Positions 37,591 to 48,389 are shown, counted from the stretch's first letter. The stretch: 64,000 nt of DNA from Ceriagrion tenellum (GCA_963169105.1 OY720643.1:99458848-99522847); one strand, 5' to 3'. Made by a program: numbers and translations. The notes: generated by a model not told the origin, from the letters alone.

Positions 37591-38279
37591 AGGAACTTTT
37601 TAAAATTACTATTGGTACCATTTAGATTACTCTGAAGCCACAATAGTCTCATCAGGACGTGCTCAGTTATCCACGTTTAAGCCTAAAACCTAAATCACTT
37701 TCAAGCATACTATTTTATAGCTCATTTTACTATATATTAATGAAAAATGCAACTTCTTATATTCAAACTAGAATTGACCTTTCTAGCCCAATACGACCTT
37801 AAATGTACGAATTTGGCTAGATAAGTCCATTATCAATGTTTCATGAATACTTATTTCCGTTGACAAAAGTTTGTAAAGAACTGGATGGGAAATTTGAAAC
37901 AAGAATTGTGTGGTCATGGCGGGGCGGCCAACGGAAGTGGAACACTGAGTACGGTTATAATCGACAGTGGGGAGTCCAAATGTTATATATATGATCAAAT
38001 ATCCGAAAATATAAATATTGATTATGCGTTAATGATCTGTACACACATACACAAACACTTAATGTACTTCATGAAATTACACCATAAAATTTCAAAATGA
38101 GATTTTATATTTTTTTCTGAATTTGGATTTCTACCACCGTTAAAATAACCTATGGTATAAATACCCCAAAACAGATTATGAGAGTTCAAAAATCCATTTC
38201 AAGTACACATCGAAAAGTTTTACTAGGAGCTAAATTATCATCAATATTTACAGGTAAATGTTAAATCGAGGCTTACATT
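37591..38279. other. Noncoding stretch, nothing recognised
   Basis: AT-rich, no recognisable feature. Confidence 0.5.
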
Positions 38280-38495
38280 TGACGACGAGGCCTATCGGCG
38301 CTACAACGCGGCCTCGGGGGTCTTCCTAGTCAATAATCCGCGGTACGCATTGCTATTGGGCGCTCCCTAAAAGGGCGCTCCGATTAGGGTCTTGACACCC
38401 GGCTCCTTCCCCAGAGATCGGACGAGGCGTAAAGGGATCAGACCGCTTCCCGACCACTCCCGACACGCACCGAGGATCTCTCCTCTCATTAATCG

Positions 38496-38511
38496 CTCTC
38501 TCTCTCTCTCT
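38496..38511. repeat. (CT)n microsatellite
   Basis: Eight CT units in a row inside the GC-rich block. Confidence 0.9.
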
Positions 38512-38538
38512 ATTACGTAACCGACCGGGTGTCAGTAT

Positions 38539-38600
38539 TCTACATCTCTACGTAATGCCGTGCAAGCCACCACTAGGGTGCATGGCACGGGGTGATTCCA
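38539..38600 (-). mobile_element. LINE-type 3' tail
   Basis: On the plus strand ctacatctctacgtaatgcc, then gcaagccacc, then gggtgcatggcacgggg. This follows the same plan as the LINE 3' end at 25727 (tacatctacataatactccg, gcgaggcgtcgc, gggcatgtggcaggggg). It is therefore probably the 3' terminus of a related LINE or of a SINE sharing that tail, minus strand. No coding sequence follows that I can read. Confidence 0.5.
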
Positions 38601-38680
38601 CACCAGGTGTGTAGCACTGTGTTGCGTGACGCATGACCTTTCGCGAGATTACCCGCCCCTCCACCACCTCTGGAAGATAT

Positions 38681-40011
38681 CCTTCAATTAAATGATAATT
38701 AAACATTCAGCTATAGTCTTTTCCGCTGTATTTAAGTCCTAAATATGAAGCGGGAGGCGAAAAAGTAACTAAAATGGCGACTTTGGCGTAATTTACGCAT
38801 GCATAAATGAATCCCAAATCTCTTTCGCGTAATGGTGACTTCTTCTCGATTGTATCTCAATACGGACGGCGGCTATGCGCTGACTATGGATATCAATACA
38901 CGAGGCTCATTGCCTTTTGAAGCCAACCTCCGTGAGTCAGCAAAATGTGATCAATTTAGCTAAAGAGAAATTGGAAATGTCCTCTATCATTTAAACTTGA
39001 AAATCAAGCCCCAAAATCGTAGACCCCCAGCAATTATTATAGTTTTTTTACAAAAGATACACCACAAACAATCCCATCTTCTCGCAAGGCATTGCTGATG
39101 GCAACAACTCCATTTCCCAGGTATATAAATTAGTAATTTTTCGATTGAACTGCGGTGTTTCTAATCACTAAAGAAACCGCAACCAGCGTGGTGGTAGTTC
39201 AAGTATGCGTTTAATGCATATAAAATATTAAAAATGATTAATTGAACCATTTCTTAAACAGATGAATTTTTACTATTGTTTTAGTACTGATAGCTATCTC
39301 CACGGTAAGATGAGATAATAGTAACAGAGAGCAATCTTTTCAAGAGATCTGGAGGTACTTTTTTCATGATTTGGTAAAACCATGATAATATATTACATCG
39401 CTGCAGGGTAATGGAGTTGCACAGTATTTTTTATCTGTCCGCTACACTTAGTAACAATTAGCCAACCAGCATACATCGAGTGGAACGTCAGAAACTGAGG
39501 GGAATTATGTGATGTGGTATATTTATACTTTGAATCAAACAATCGCTCAGATGGTATGGTTTGTCGATGATGTCTTAGTAAATCATGTACACAGAAATTT
39601 AGGAAAAAATAAAACATGGATATTTAACCGGGGCACTAAAAATCTCAAAAGGTATCATAGGCAATTAAAGGAGGTGATTTCATTCGCCAGTATACAAAAA
39701 CCTAAGCGAGTTAAAGAGTTTAACTCTGTTTTAAAACTACACAGCCACTAGAAGCCACTATTTTAATGCAAGGAGAAAACATTAAGCTACGTACTTAAAA
39801 ATGAAAGGAAGTCGGAGTAATCTTGCAATATCAAAACGTCAATCAATCTCAAAAACCACGTTTTGCTCGCGACATTTTAATTTGAATTGAAACGATGATC
39901 CCCATTGAAAATAAATTATATTCTATTTGTTCCAGACTCTCATTTCTGTGAGATAAAAATCAAAATTCACACACTTAACCATTTTTAATAAAAACGCCCC
40001 ATTTGTATCCA
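38681..40011. other. Noncoding stretch, nothing recognised
   Basis: AT-rich DNA with short open frames only. Confidence 0.5.
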
Positions 40012-40024
40012 CCCCCCCCCCCCC
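40012..40024. repeat. Poly-C tract
   Basis: Thirteen consecutive C, followed by a short CA-rich run. Confidence 0.95.
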
Positions 40025-40059
40025 ACGGACACACACAAACACTAACCGCAAAACGGCGC

Positions 40060-40560
40060 TGTTGAATTCCGGTTTCCATATTCACGGAGTCATTTCGCGA
40101 AGGTTAAGCGGGAGTATCGGAAATGCCTTTCCCCTTAGCGCTCAATAATTCCTCCCAACCACGTTCGGGATCCTCTTGCCGCTTTTAAAGCCGGCGTCAC
40201 GCGGCGAAAAAACTCTCCTCTCCCTGCACAATAGGGCCACGCGAACCACATGGGACGGAGCTTATTTTGAAAGGAAAACAAAAATATACAACACGATTTT
40301 CAATTACCTCACGTGTGCTCCGGAGACCGGTGAGCATCAATTCAATTTTCTTTCGGACATATCCATTCGGAATCAATTGCTTCGTGAACAAAGCCGGCGT
40401 GGTCATATGCAGGCGTGCAATTCGCATCCCCCACCTTCCGATGACCACATCGGTTGGGACAACAAACTGATAGCTGATAAGCCCCAATACGGCCGCCCTT
40501 CCACCAGTAATTATTCACGCAAGTCAGCGCGACAAAGTGAATGTTGAAACTCAAGAAGAG
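40060..40560. other. GC-rich noncoding island
   Basis: Raised GC and CpG content with overlapping open frames on both strands (for example plus 40176-40547, 123 codons). None has a recognisable domain. The mutual overlap argues for composition rather than coding. Confidence 0.4.
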
Positions 40561-41500
40561 CCGATTTCACGAGGTGTTGAAGTCATGAGTGCCGCTGCAG
40601 AGAGTAGAAATTCTAGAGCGATGCCTACAATAGACTGAAATATAGGGTTTGAGGAGCGCATGAATCTGCATGGGATTTCATTTCGACAACTTTGAATAAT
40701 TGACTAGGGATAAGCATTCTAGGGCTCGTACCTGTACAGGCACCCAACGTTTAATTACCTATTTCGTCCTCCGCCGCTCTTAGTTTACATAAACGGTTTA
40801 ATCTTCTCAGTCATCACCACCGAAAATTTTGAATTATCGTTGAGTTTTATGAATATGTTTCATTTGTAATTATGTCAATATTTTTGAACCTCGAATGTCT
40901 GCTTGTTCTTTCTTAAGGGAAACTCATCTATGGAGATGCTGCACTATACATTTTATCCCAGAAATCCATTCTCCGCTCTGATATTCCTATCCTCCGACTA
41001 TTCTAGTCTTGTCTTCAAAGACACGCTGAATGACCTGGAGCAAAGCTTGCAAAGGGTGTTACAATATAACGTAAGATTGATTTTTTATTCCAAAAGGGAC
41101 GCTTATATATAACCGTGTGTATTAGTTCATGCCGGCTAAAACCTTGAAACCATATACAATATTTATAAGGGAATTTACTTTTTCATATTTACCGGTAAAT
41201 TAACCACGATTAATTAATGTTCAAGGTTAGGAAAAAATTCAACAAAAACCAATCTTCAATGAACCTCAGTTTGAATACAATTCTTGATTCTCCGAATAAA
41301 CATTTGTCATGATTTTAAATCGCTGCGTCCAAAATTTGGAATTCATAACGCCAAAATTTGCAATAGCTAAGTTCCTTAAATAACTTTTAAAAATTATCAC
41401 ACTTGGTGGATATTTGCAGTAAGCAATATTCAATGTAGTTAAATACTTTTTCTAATGTTTAAAAAATGATGACAACAGAACATTTACATGAAATTTTAAA
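40561..41500. other. Noncoding stretch, nothing recognised
   Basis: AT-rich, nothing recognisable. Confidence 0.5.
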
Positions 41501-41512
41501 TAGAGTGAAATG
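41501..41512. repeat. 12-bp direct repeat, left of SINE array
   Basis: tagagtgaaatg, identical to 42755-42766 on the other side of the array. Best read as a target-site duplication of the entire block. Confidence 0.8.
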
Positions 41513-41567
41513 AAATTCAAACATGGCGGGTGAATTTTTCTGAAGAAATTGCCATGAGAAAAAATCG

Positions 41568-41639
41568 GCCTGGACCGGGAATCGAACCACGGACCTTTGG
41601 TTTGCCGGACCAATGCGCAGACCACTACGCTATCCAGGC
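41568..41639 (-). tRNA. tRNA-like cloverleaf, anticodon GGC (SINE head), copy 1
   Basis: Minus strand. The acceptor stem GCCTGGA pairs fully with TCCAGGC. The D-arm is GCGT/GCGC. The anticodon stem TTGGT/ACCAA is perfect, with a seven-base loop CCGGCAA giving anticodon GGC (alanine type). The T-arm has the B box GGTTCGATTCC but only three of five stem pairs. Position 33 is C rather than the usual U, and no G3-U70 pair is present, so a charged alanine tRNA is unlikely. The A box (tagcgtagtgg) and B box would support Pol III transcription, with TTTTTT just downstream. Confidence 0.55.
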
Positions 41640-41855
41640 TTCCTAATTCCCATGGCAATTTTTGGTGGATACAAGGTAACTAGATCTTAGGCCCTTGCGG
41701 TCCATCAAAGATGGCAACGCAAGGGAGAAGAGGACTTCAAAGAAGCCACAACCAAGAGTCAGTATCCTTCACCAGCACATATGCCGTGCTTAGCCAGTTG
41801 AAATTCAAACATGGCGGGTGAATTTTTCTGAAGAAATTGCCATGAGAAAAAATCG

Positions 41856-41927
41856 GCCTGGACCGGGAATCGAACCACGGACCTTTGGTTTGCCGGACCA
41901 ATGCGCAGACCACTACGCTATCCAGGC
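41856..41927 (-). tRNA. tRNA-like cloverleaf, anticodon GGC, copy 2
   Basis: Identical to the copy at 41568-41639 and exactly 288 bp away, on the minus strand. Part of the tandem array. Confidence 0.55.
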
Positions 41928-42143
41928 TTCCTAATTCCCATGGCAATTTTTGGTGGATACAAGGTAACTAGATCTTAGGCCCTTGCGGTCCATCAAAGAT
42001 GGCAACGCAAGGGAGAAGAGGACTTCAAAGAAGCCACAACCAAGAGTCAGTATCCTTCACCAGCACATATGCCGTGCTTAGCCAGTTGAAATTCAAACAT
42101 GGCGGGTGAATTTTTCTGAAGAAATTGCCATGAGAAAAAATCG

Positions 42144-42215
42144 GCCTGGACCGGGAATCGAACCACGGACCTTTGGTTTGCCGGACCAATGCGCAGACCA
42201 CTACGCTATCCAGGC
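42144..42215 (-). tRNA. tRNA-like cloverleaf, anticodon GGC, copy 3
   Basis: Identical to the other copies. It is the last minus-strand copy, 77 bp to the left of the centre of the palindrome. Confidence 0.55.
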
Positions 42216-42369
42216 TTCCTAATTCCCATGGCAATTTTTGGTGGATACAAGGTAACTAGATCTTAGGCCCTTGCGGTCCATCTCCCTTGCGTTGCCATCT
42301 TTGATGGACCGCAAGGGCCTAAGATCTAGTTACCTTGTATCCACCAAAAATTGCCATGGGAATTAGGAA

Positions 42370-42441
42370 GCCTGGATAGCGTAGTGGTCTGCGCATTGGT
42401 CCGGCAAACCAAAGGTCCGTGGTTCGATTCCCGGTCCAGGC
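42370..42441 (+). tRNA. tRNA-like cloverleaf, anticodon GGC, copy 4
   Basis: Plus-strand copy, the exact mirror image of copy 3 about position 42292. Same sequence, same anticodon, and a T-run follows at about 42444. Confidence 0.55.
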
Positions 42442-42657
42442 CGATTTTTTCTCATGGCAATTTCTTCAGAAAAATTCACCCGCCATGTTTGAATTTCAAC
42501 TGGCTAAGCACGGCATATGTGCTGGTGAAGGATACTGACTCTTGGTTGTGGCTTCTTTGAAGTCCTCTTCTCCCTTGCGTTGCCATCTTTGATGGACCGC
42601 AAGGGCCTAAGATCTAGTTACCTTGTATCCACCAAAAATTGCCATGGGAATTAGGAA

Positions 42658-42729
42658 GCCTGGATAGCGTAGTGGTCTGCGCATTGGTCCGGCAAACCAA
42701 AGGTCCGTGGTTCGATTCCCGGTCCAGGC
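42658..42729 (+). tRNA. tRNA-like cloverleaf, anticodon GGC, copy 5
   Basis: Second plus-strand copy, 288 bp after copy 4 and the mirror of copy 2. The unit is cut off 25 bp downstream at 42754, where the right 12-bp direct repeat begins. Confidence 0.55.
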
Positions 42730-42754
42730 CGATTTTTTCTCATGGCAATTTCTT

Positions 42755-42766
42755 TAGAGTGAAATG
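42755..42766. repeat. 12-bp direct repeat, right of SINE array
   Basis: tagagtgaaatg, the partner of 41501-41512. Confidence 0.8.
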
Positions 42767-43824
42767 GAATATAAAAAGATAACACGAGGTATGATACTCA
42801 ATTCTTTGATGGCTTACATCACTATCATGTTGCATGAAGTACCGTTAAAATGTCCTAAAAAAATTAGTCTCGCAAAAAAAACTTCAGCATGGAGTTCTCA
42901 CTCTTAATAACCCCGAAAAAATAAAGTCGGGAAAACATAAACACTAAGTTACCCTAGGGTAATTCCTATAAATTATGTCATATGATGTTCTCTAAGGACA
43001 GATCTCTATCAGCTGGTTCAAAATTTGCACGAATGAAAATGAAGCTCGTGATATTAATTTTCGAAGCGAGAATCTCAGCCTCGATAAATTTTTGACGATC
43101 GTTGAAAATTGTATATGTTCCGGTTTTCGCCACGGGGCACTTTCAAATGAATATCCAATATGCTAAAACGTTTTTGATACGTTTATAGCATAGCATGACA
43201 CCCCTTTCGTACCACGTCAATGTCTAATTCGGAAAAAACCGCCATTTCGACCTCAGCATACGCTGCAGGTTTTACGTAACTGTCTAATGCAAACGTGAAA
43301 TCTACAATACACAGCGCATTGTTTAATATCAGGGAGCGCAGCGGAGGTAAGAGGATATGTGCCGATTATAGGTTTTTGTTAAGATAGCGCGGAAGCTAAA
43401 TAAGATGAAGGCTGGTGAGCTGGAAGGAAAAACAAAACAGTGTTGCACTGGTGGTAAGACAGGAAAGGGTATTTGTGTTGAAAATAATAGGAGATAGTAA
43501 ATTTACTGAATAGTAGTGCAAGGAGAAAGGATCCCAATGCAACGATTCACTGATATCATCGTTGTTTTGGCGGAAAGTGAGGAAGATTTGACAATTAATC
43601 TTGGAGAAATTCAATATATTCTAAGCTGTCAAATTAATCTTGAGATGAATCGACATTACTTGAAAGTTAACGATCTTATAATGGAAAGAGATTCAGCATG
43701 GATCCAAATGGGTTTCTGTCTGGGTACTTCACTCTGATTTTCACCATGTACAAACCTTATTTTCCCACAAATTCTCAGGCAATATTTTTCTGGAACCGAA
43801 ATACCACTGTTTAATAAAAATATT
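42767..43824. other. Noncoding stretch, nothing recognised
   Basis: AT-rich DNA with short unrecognised open frames on both strands. Confidence 0.5.
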
Positions 43825-43958
43825 GCAAATTCCATGAGTAAAATAGTTATTATGACCAAGGTTTTATTTGTTACAGCATCATCAGGTGATTCTGTAACCT
43901 GATAATGTTGTAAAAAGCGAAACCTAGATCGTAATAAATATTGCACTGGTGGAATTGC
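43825..43958. repeat. Compact palindrome with outward GAAACCTAG arms
   Basis: Left arm 43825-43887 and right arm 43897-43958 are inverted copies separated by 9 bp. Read outward to the right: acctgataatgttgt, gcgaaacctagatcgtaata, then tggaattgc. The left arm gives the same order (cctgatgatgctgt, aaaaccttggtcataata, tggaatttgc). The layout matches the palindrome at 51826-52098. Confidence 0.75.
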
Positions 43959-45359
43959 CGCTATTTTTTCATTAATCATTTATTTTGCCACCTCTGATTC
44001 TAGCGGTAAACCAGAAGAATAAGTCGACATTTATAAGTTTCTTTTGCAGATAAAATTGGAATTAAGTATTGCACTTTGAAAGGCTATCACAATTGTTTAC
44101 TATTACATCTTCATATATTATGGCAAGGCGTTCCTTATAGCCTTTTTTGGCCGTTTTTAAGTATTTGCTTTAACATTCAATTTATATCCACCGATGACGC
44201 AATTCTTGGAATGTAGAGAAGAAACTCGCTCGGTATTATGTAACCACGATCTGTATAATTCGCAGGGTTGATTTGTCTCCCCGAGTGTCCACGCTCGGAA
44301 AAACGAATCAAATCCTGAAGCGACATCTGGTCCAAATAATTGCCGAGCATCAGCATCATTTTTGAACATATGTTAGTTACAGCAAAGTATTGAGAATAAC
44401 GACTTCAATGATGAAAGATAATTAAAAATAATGGGGTTGTTATAAATATACGATAATAATCCTCTTTTGTTCACTAACATTCTATAGCTATGGCAGTGGT
44501 GGTTAACCGAAAGATGAGCTTTGGCTTATAAAATATACAAAACACGCATATGCGTTCGCTCAAATTCCTCGATTAAGGCTCAGCTAATACCATAGCATTC
44601 GGTAACAGTCGAACTTGATTGGCGTGAATAATCTTTCACAGTCGAGGTCACATCAACGAATGAACACGCGTCATCGGACACAAACGTGCAATTGCATCCA
44701 GTTTTGATGAAGGGATACACGAAAAATATTTTATGACCGGCCGGTGGAAATCATTTTCAAGATCCAACCCGAATATGCATTTCATTCAAATTTTTGTTTG
44801 TTTTTTGGGACGCTAGTGTCAGCATGTGAGCCTTTTGGTGGGAAGTCCTTGTAAATTTTAATCCAGTACCTGCTGCCATGACCTCTAAATAATGAATTGC
44901 GCACCATCGTGAATATTTCGGTTTAACATTTACCGTGGATTATTAACGTAAATCATTGCAATGTTTCAGATTTTGCAAATAATGGGATCACTTCATCTAT
45001 TAAAATCATACTTTAAAAATTCTAAAATAACAGAAGGAAGTTTGCAAATTCGTAAAGTGATGGGAAATAAACTCGAGAAAAATGGGCTACGGAAATGATG
45101 TATTGAAGATGAACTTTGTCTTCAAGTTATTGCTCATAGCACTCACTTACTAATCATTTTAAGTATCCCGATCTCGGTATTACATTAGGATGTATAGTTC
45201 ATGGATAAACTCAGCTATTTTTGGAGAGTACTGAAGCACTATTATAAAACCGAAATGCATAGCTTAATAATCTAAAACATACTTGTATCTTTTTCAAAGA
45301 ACCACGGAACTAGCCGCGCAGTAACTTCAACGTAGTCACCCAATAGTTACCATACAATT
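43959..45359. other. Noncoding stretch, nothing recognised
   Basis: AT-rich. The minus-strand frame at 44157-44369 has an ordinary amino-acid mix but no family I recognise. Confidence 0.45.
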
Positions 45360-45594
45360 GTGTGAATTTCACAGTAAAAATATCATTCGCCAGGATTGGG
45401 AATCGAACCCAGATCCCTCGATGAACTTTGTTTGAGGAAAACTTGCTCCTTAAAGCCCCCATGAGATTCACAGTGGAAGTGGACACCTTAGATTCAATCC
45501 GTTAGAAAATTCGTTAGGGCATTTGGCACGAACGGAGGGATCTGCGTACGATTCTCAGTCCAGACAAATGATTTTTACATTGCGAATTTCACAC
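45360..45594. mobile_element. Inverted pair of tRNA-derived SINE copies
   Basis: Left arm 45360-45420 (minus) and right arm 45533-45594 (plus) are inverted relatives. Each carries gagggatctg-gt-cgattc-cag, containing a Pol III B box (GGTTCGATTCC intact in the left copy, degenerate in the right), then caatgat-ttttac and gaatttcacac. The 5' parts face each other, the same arrangement as the array at 41513-42754. The sequence between them (45421-45532) holds the diverged 5' parts. No intact cloverleaf was found. Confidence 0.65.
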
Positions 45595-46599
45595 ACATTT
45601 GTACACGTTTAATCTGAAATCCTGCGTGGTAAATCGTCGGTTCTTCATGTGTCCCCGTGGAGACGCAAGAGAGGGCGGTAGCATGCTATGAATGAATCAA
45701 TACTGAAATCATCGCTTAAAAGAGAAGAGTTTGATCGCCATTCAGAACTTAGAAACTCGAGGTAATGGATCATAAATCGTTGCGTAGCTATTAAACTACT
45801 AAACAATCTAAAGCACAAATTATCGATTCATTCAACTTATTGTTAGCTATATTTATTGTTATTATATCCAAAGTTTAACATTCTCGTTTTGTCCCGAGTT
45901 TGATATTGGTTTTGTCCGTCTTGTATAACTGGACTCTATCAAGCCACCTTCTTCTTAAGTTGAAAATACTCTTTGTCCATATCTTCCAATTACTTTCTCA
46001 TTTCAATACTTAAACGTTTTTCGAAGCTGTTATGCAATTAAAATTACTTCTGACTTGCTTAAAACTTGAAAATTTCTGCTAAAGTGTGTGTGACACATCC
46101 ATTTACATGAATATCAAAATTTATTGTCTCCACATCCCATTAAAAAGTCTTCCAGCGTAATACTATCAACAAAAAATGATTTTATGTATTTTGTGCTCTC
46201 CTCTTATTTTATCACTCTCCAATTACAACATTTATTTTAGGCCTGAAAGAGTTCCAGGGAGTTTAGTCTAAATAGCCAACCTTGCCATTGGCTTACGTAA
46301 CATTTTTCTTCACAGGTAAAAGATTACGCTGGGAAAAAGCATTGAAAAATGGATTGCGCGGTATGATTTCCCGCTCCAGATGGACTCCACGTATTCACGC
46401 TCGGCACGGAATCGTGTCCTGTTATATAATGATGAATAAATCCTTTGGGTTTTGGCAAGCTTTTGACAGCCTCAAACAAAACCTCTAGGTACTAATGCTT
46501 CACCTTTTATATTTCCGTTTTGATATTCATCTTCCACCATCCCCCGACAAAACGCATCTTAATACCTTTTGAACACCACTATAATGAATACATCCGGTG
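45595..46599. other. Noncoding stretch, nothing recognised
   Basis: AT-rich, no recognisable feature. Confidence 0.5.
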
Positions 46600-47110
46600 A
46601 GTGAGGGGATCATTCCTTTCATCACACGGGCACCGCTGAAGGGCTCCTTGTAACCCCTAAGTGCCTGCTAGAGATCTCTCGGCTTCAAATCCACTCTTTG
46701 GCTGTTTGCCCCTCTTCCCGCAACAAGAGCTCTTCTAATGGAAAAAGTTAAACTCGTTCCGTCAAGTCGTCGCTTAGCAAAACCGCCAGCACTCCAGGAG
46801 GATGGGAGGAGGGTGCTTCAAAAAGCCGAGTACCACGACCACCACGCTACCAGCTGTCGTCGCTCCCCGTGCCGTGGGCGGATGGCGGAAAATTGTCTCT
46901 TCAATTCGCGGTGTGCGGACTTTGTCCCCCCCCTTGCCACGCGGAAGGCTCCCCGGCGGAGATTAAACTGTTCGCGCCGGCTAGCCGACTTGCACGGGTG
47001 AAGACCTCCCAAGTCTTTCACCGCGCACAAAGAGGAGGTCTTTTCACGACCTCTCTCATTCCTCGGACACTAGTGACGTCGAGCGATATGTTTCGGCCTT
47101 CATGAGCAAC
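46600..47110. other. GC/CpG-rich noncoding island
   Basis: One of the most GC-rich stretches of the window, with many CpGs (46840-47000). It holds two small hairpins: ggtgaagac at 46997-47005 with gtctttcacc at 47013-47022, and gaggtc at 47035-47040 with gacctc at 47048-47053. Overlapping open frames on both strands match nothing known. Confidence 0.45.
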
Positions 47111-48389
47111 GTTTATGAAATATCATATCTCAATAATTATCCACCTGACTAAAATATACACTGAATTGTACATCTTACGAACTGCAGCAAAAAATATTAT
47201 GAAACCAAATTAGTGCGGAAAGAATATTACCTCTTCATAAATGATCTTTCAACAAATGTTTAAAAGAAAGAAATTTCAAAAAAAAGAGGAATTTGAATGG
47301 AGAAAAAAACAATCAAAGTATCGAGTTAATAATTAGAATATATCTGATATCAATACTGAGTATGCAAAATTCCCTTAAGTATATATATCATGAAGAACTT
47401 TTTATAGAGACTGAAACGTGCTTAATATATACATACTATAGATACTAAACATTCGATTATTCAGTTAAAGGAAAAAGAAATAATTATTTGTGTAGGAAAA
47501 TAAGATAACAAGATCACCGTGGCAGTTGGACAGAATATCATAGATATAGAATTTTAATCTCAGATGTAGAAAATTTGCTTTCTGGGAAGTAGCAACATCT
47601 CTGGTGGATGGAAAATAGCTTTAGTGACGTATTATATGACCATATTCTACTTGAAGTACTAAGATCTAGCGGCTGGAGTACCTCAAAAGTTAGTAAATTA
47701 GCTGTAAATACGTATATGTGGAGCGTTTCCTCTTTCCGAGAAATTTCGTCAAATGGAGCAGCAGAAGTAATACGTCCGGAAGAATTGAAACCGAATCTAA
47801 TAAAATAATGTAGAACAGTGAGGAGTAACAATCGCCAAAAGTATATCATTCGAAGAGCCAAGGCTAAATGAAGTGTCTCATAATGAAATGTTGTATAAAA
47901 AACAATCAAGGTTCATTTTGGAATTTAACGAACAACCAAAATATGAGGAGCATGAAAATATGAAATATTGATAAATTTAAGGCATCACATGGAAAGAGAA
48001 CGCGATAAAAAGTTTCATACAAGTCTTCGATATTATGACCACCGATTAAATTGACAAGAGTATCATACAAAAACCAATATCTCTTGGTTTCCAACGAAAC
48101 TTATCTCCGTAAGATCTTAATTGCACTTAATACGGCACATTCATGAATATATTTTATTCGATGACTTATTAGGTACCGTGTCCATTATAAAATATTTGTC
48201 GTAAACTGTTTATCTGTCAGTTGTTTCAAATAATATTTACTCCTCACCAGATCGCCACATAATAATTCTGTACAGATACGTATGCCTTAGTGGATATGGC
48301 GATATCTTTTTTAGAAGAATACACCGGCTCCTTTCCCAGTGGAAATTTCTATCGGAATACGATGTCGGAATATTAATGTCGCACTGTCC
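47111..48389. other. Noncoding stretch, nothing recognised
   Basis: AT-rich. The frame at 47538-47909 (minus) shows no domain. Confidence 0.5.

Larger units (their letters stand above)
38280..38680. other. GC-rich block of unknown nature
   Basis: Clearly GC-richer than its flanks. It contains a doubled gggcgctcc near 38358-38380, gacacccgg near 38393 matched by the inverted ccgggtgtc near 38525, a CT run and a LINE-like tail. It may be one dispersed element of about 400 bp, but the boundaries are uncertain. Confidence 0.45.
41513..42754. mobile_element. Palindromic tandem array of a tRNA-derived SINE-like unit
   Basis: A 288-bp unit is repeated head to tail on the minus strand (starting about 41512, 41800 and 42088). 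Near 42282-42303 orientation flips and the same unit continues on the plus strand (42283-42570, then partial to 42754). The centre of symmetry is at about 42292. Copies look identical by eye. Each unit holds a 72-nt tRNA-like cloverleaf followed by a T6 terminator. Around the cloverleaf is an 11-bp inverted repeat (aaattgccatg, 41546-41556, and its complement 41651-41661). The whole 1242-bp block lies between 12-bp direct repeats. Identical ORFs that appear in each unit are by-products of repetition. A foldback assembly artefact must be kept in mind. Confidence 0.9.

Noticed and set aside
40176..40547. 123-codon plus-strand frame
   Set aside because: GC-rich island with equally long frames on the opposite strand and no recognisable motif.
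41452..42560. Identical 68-69 codon open frames in the array
   Set aside because: They run through the tRNA-like sequence and repeat only because the 288-bp unit repeats. There is no protein family match.
44157..44369. Minus-strand frame with protein-like amino-acid mix
   Set aside because: Considered as a possible exon, but I recognise no family and cannot identify convincing splice-bounded neighbours.
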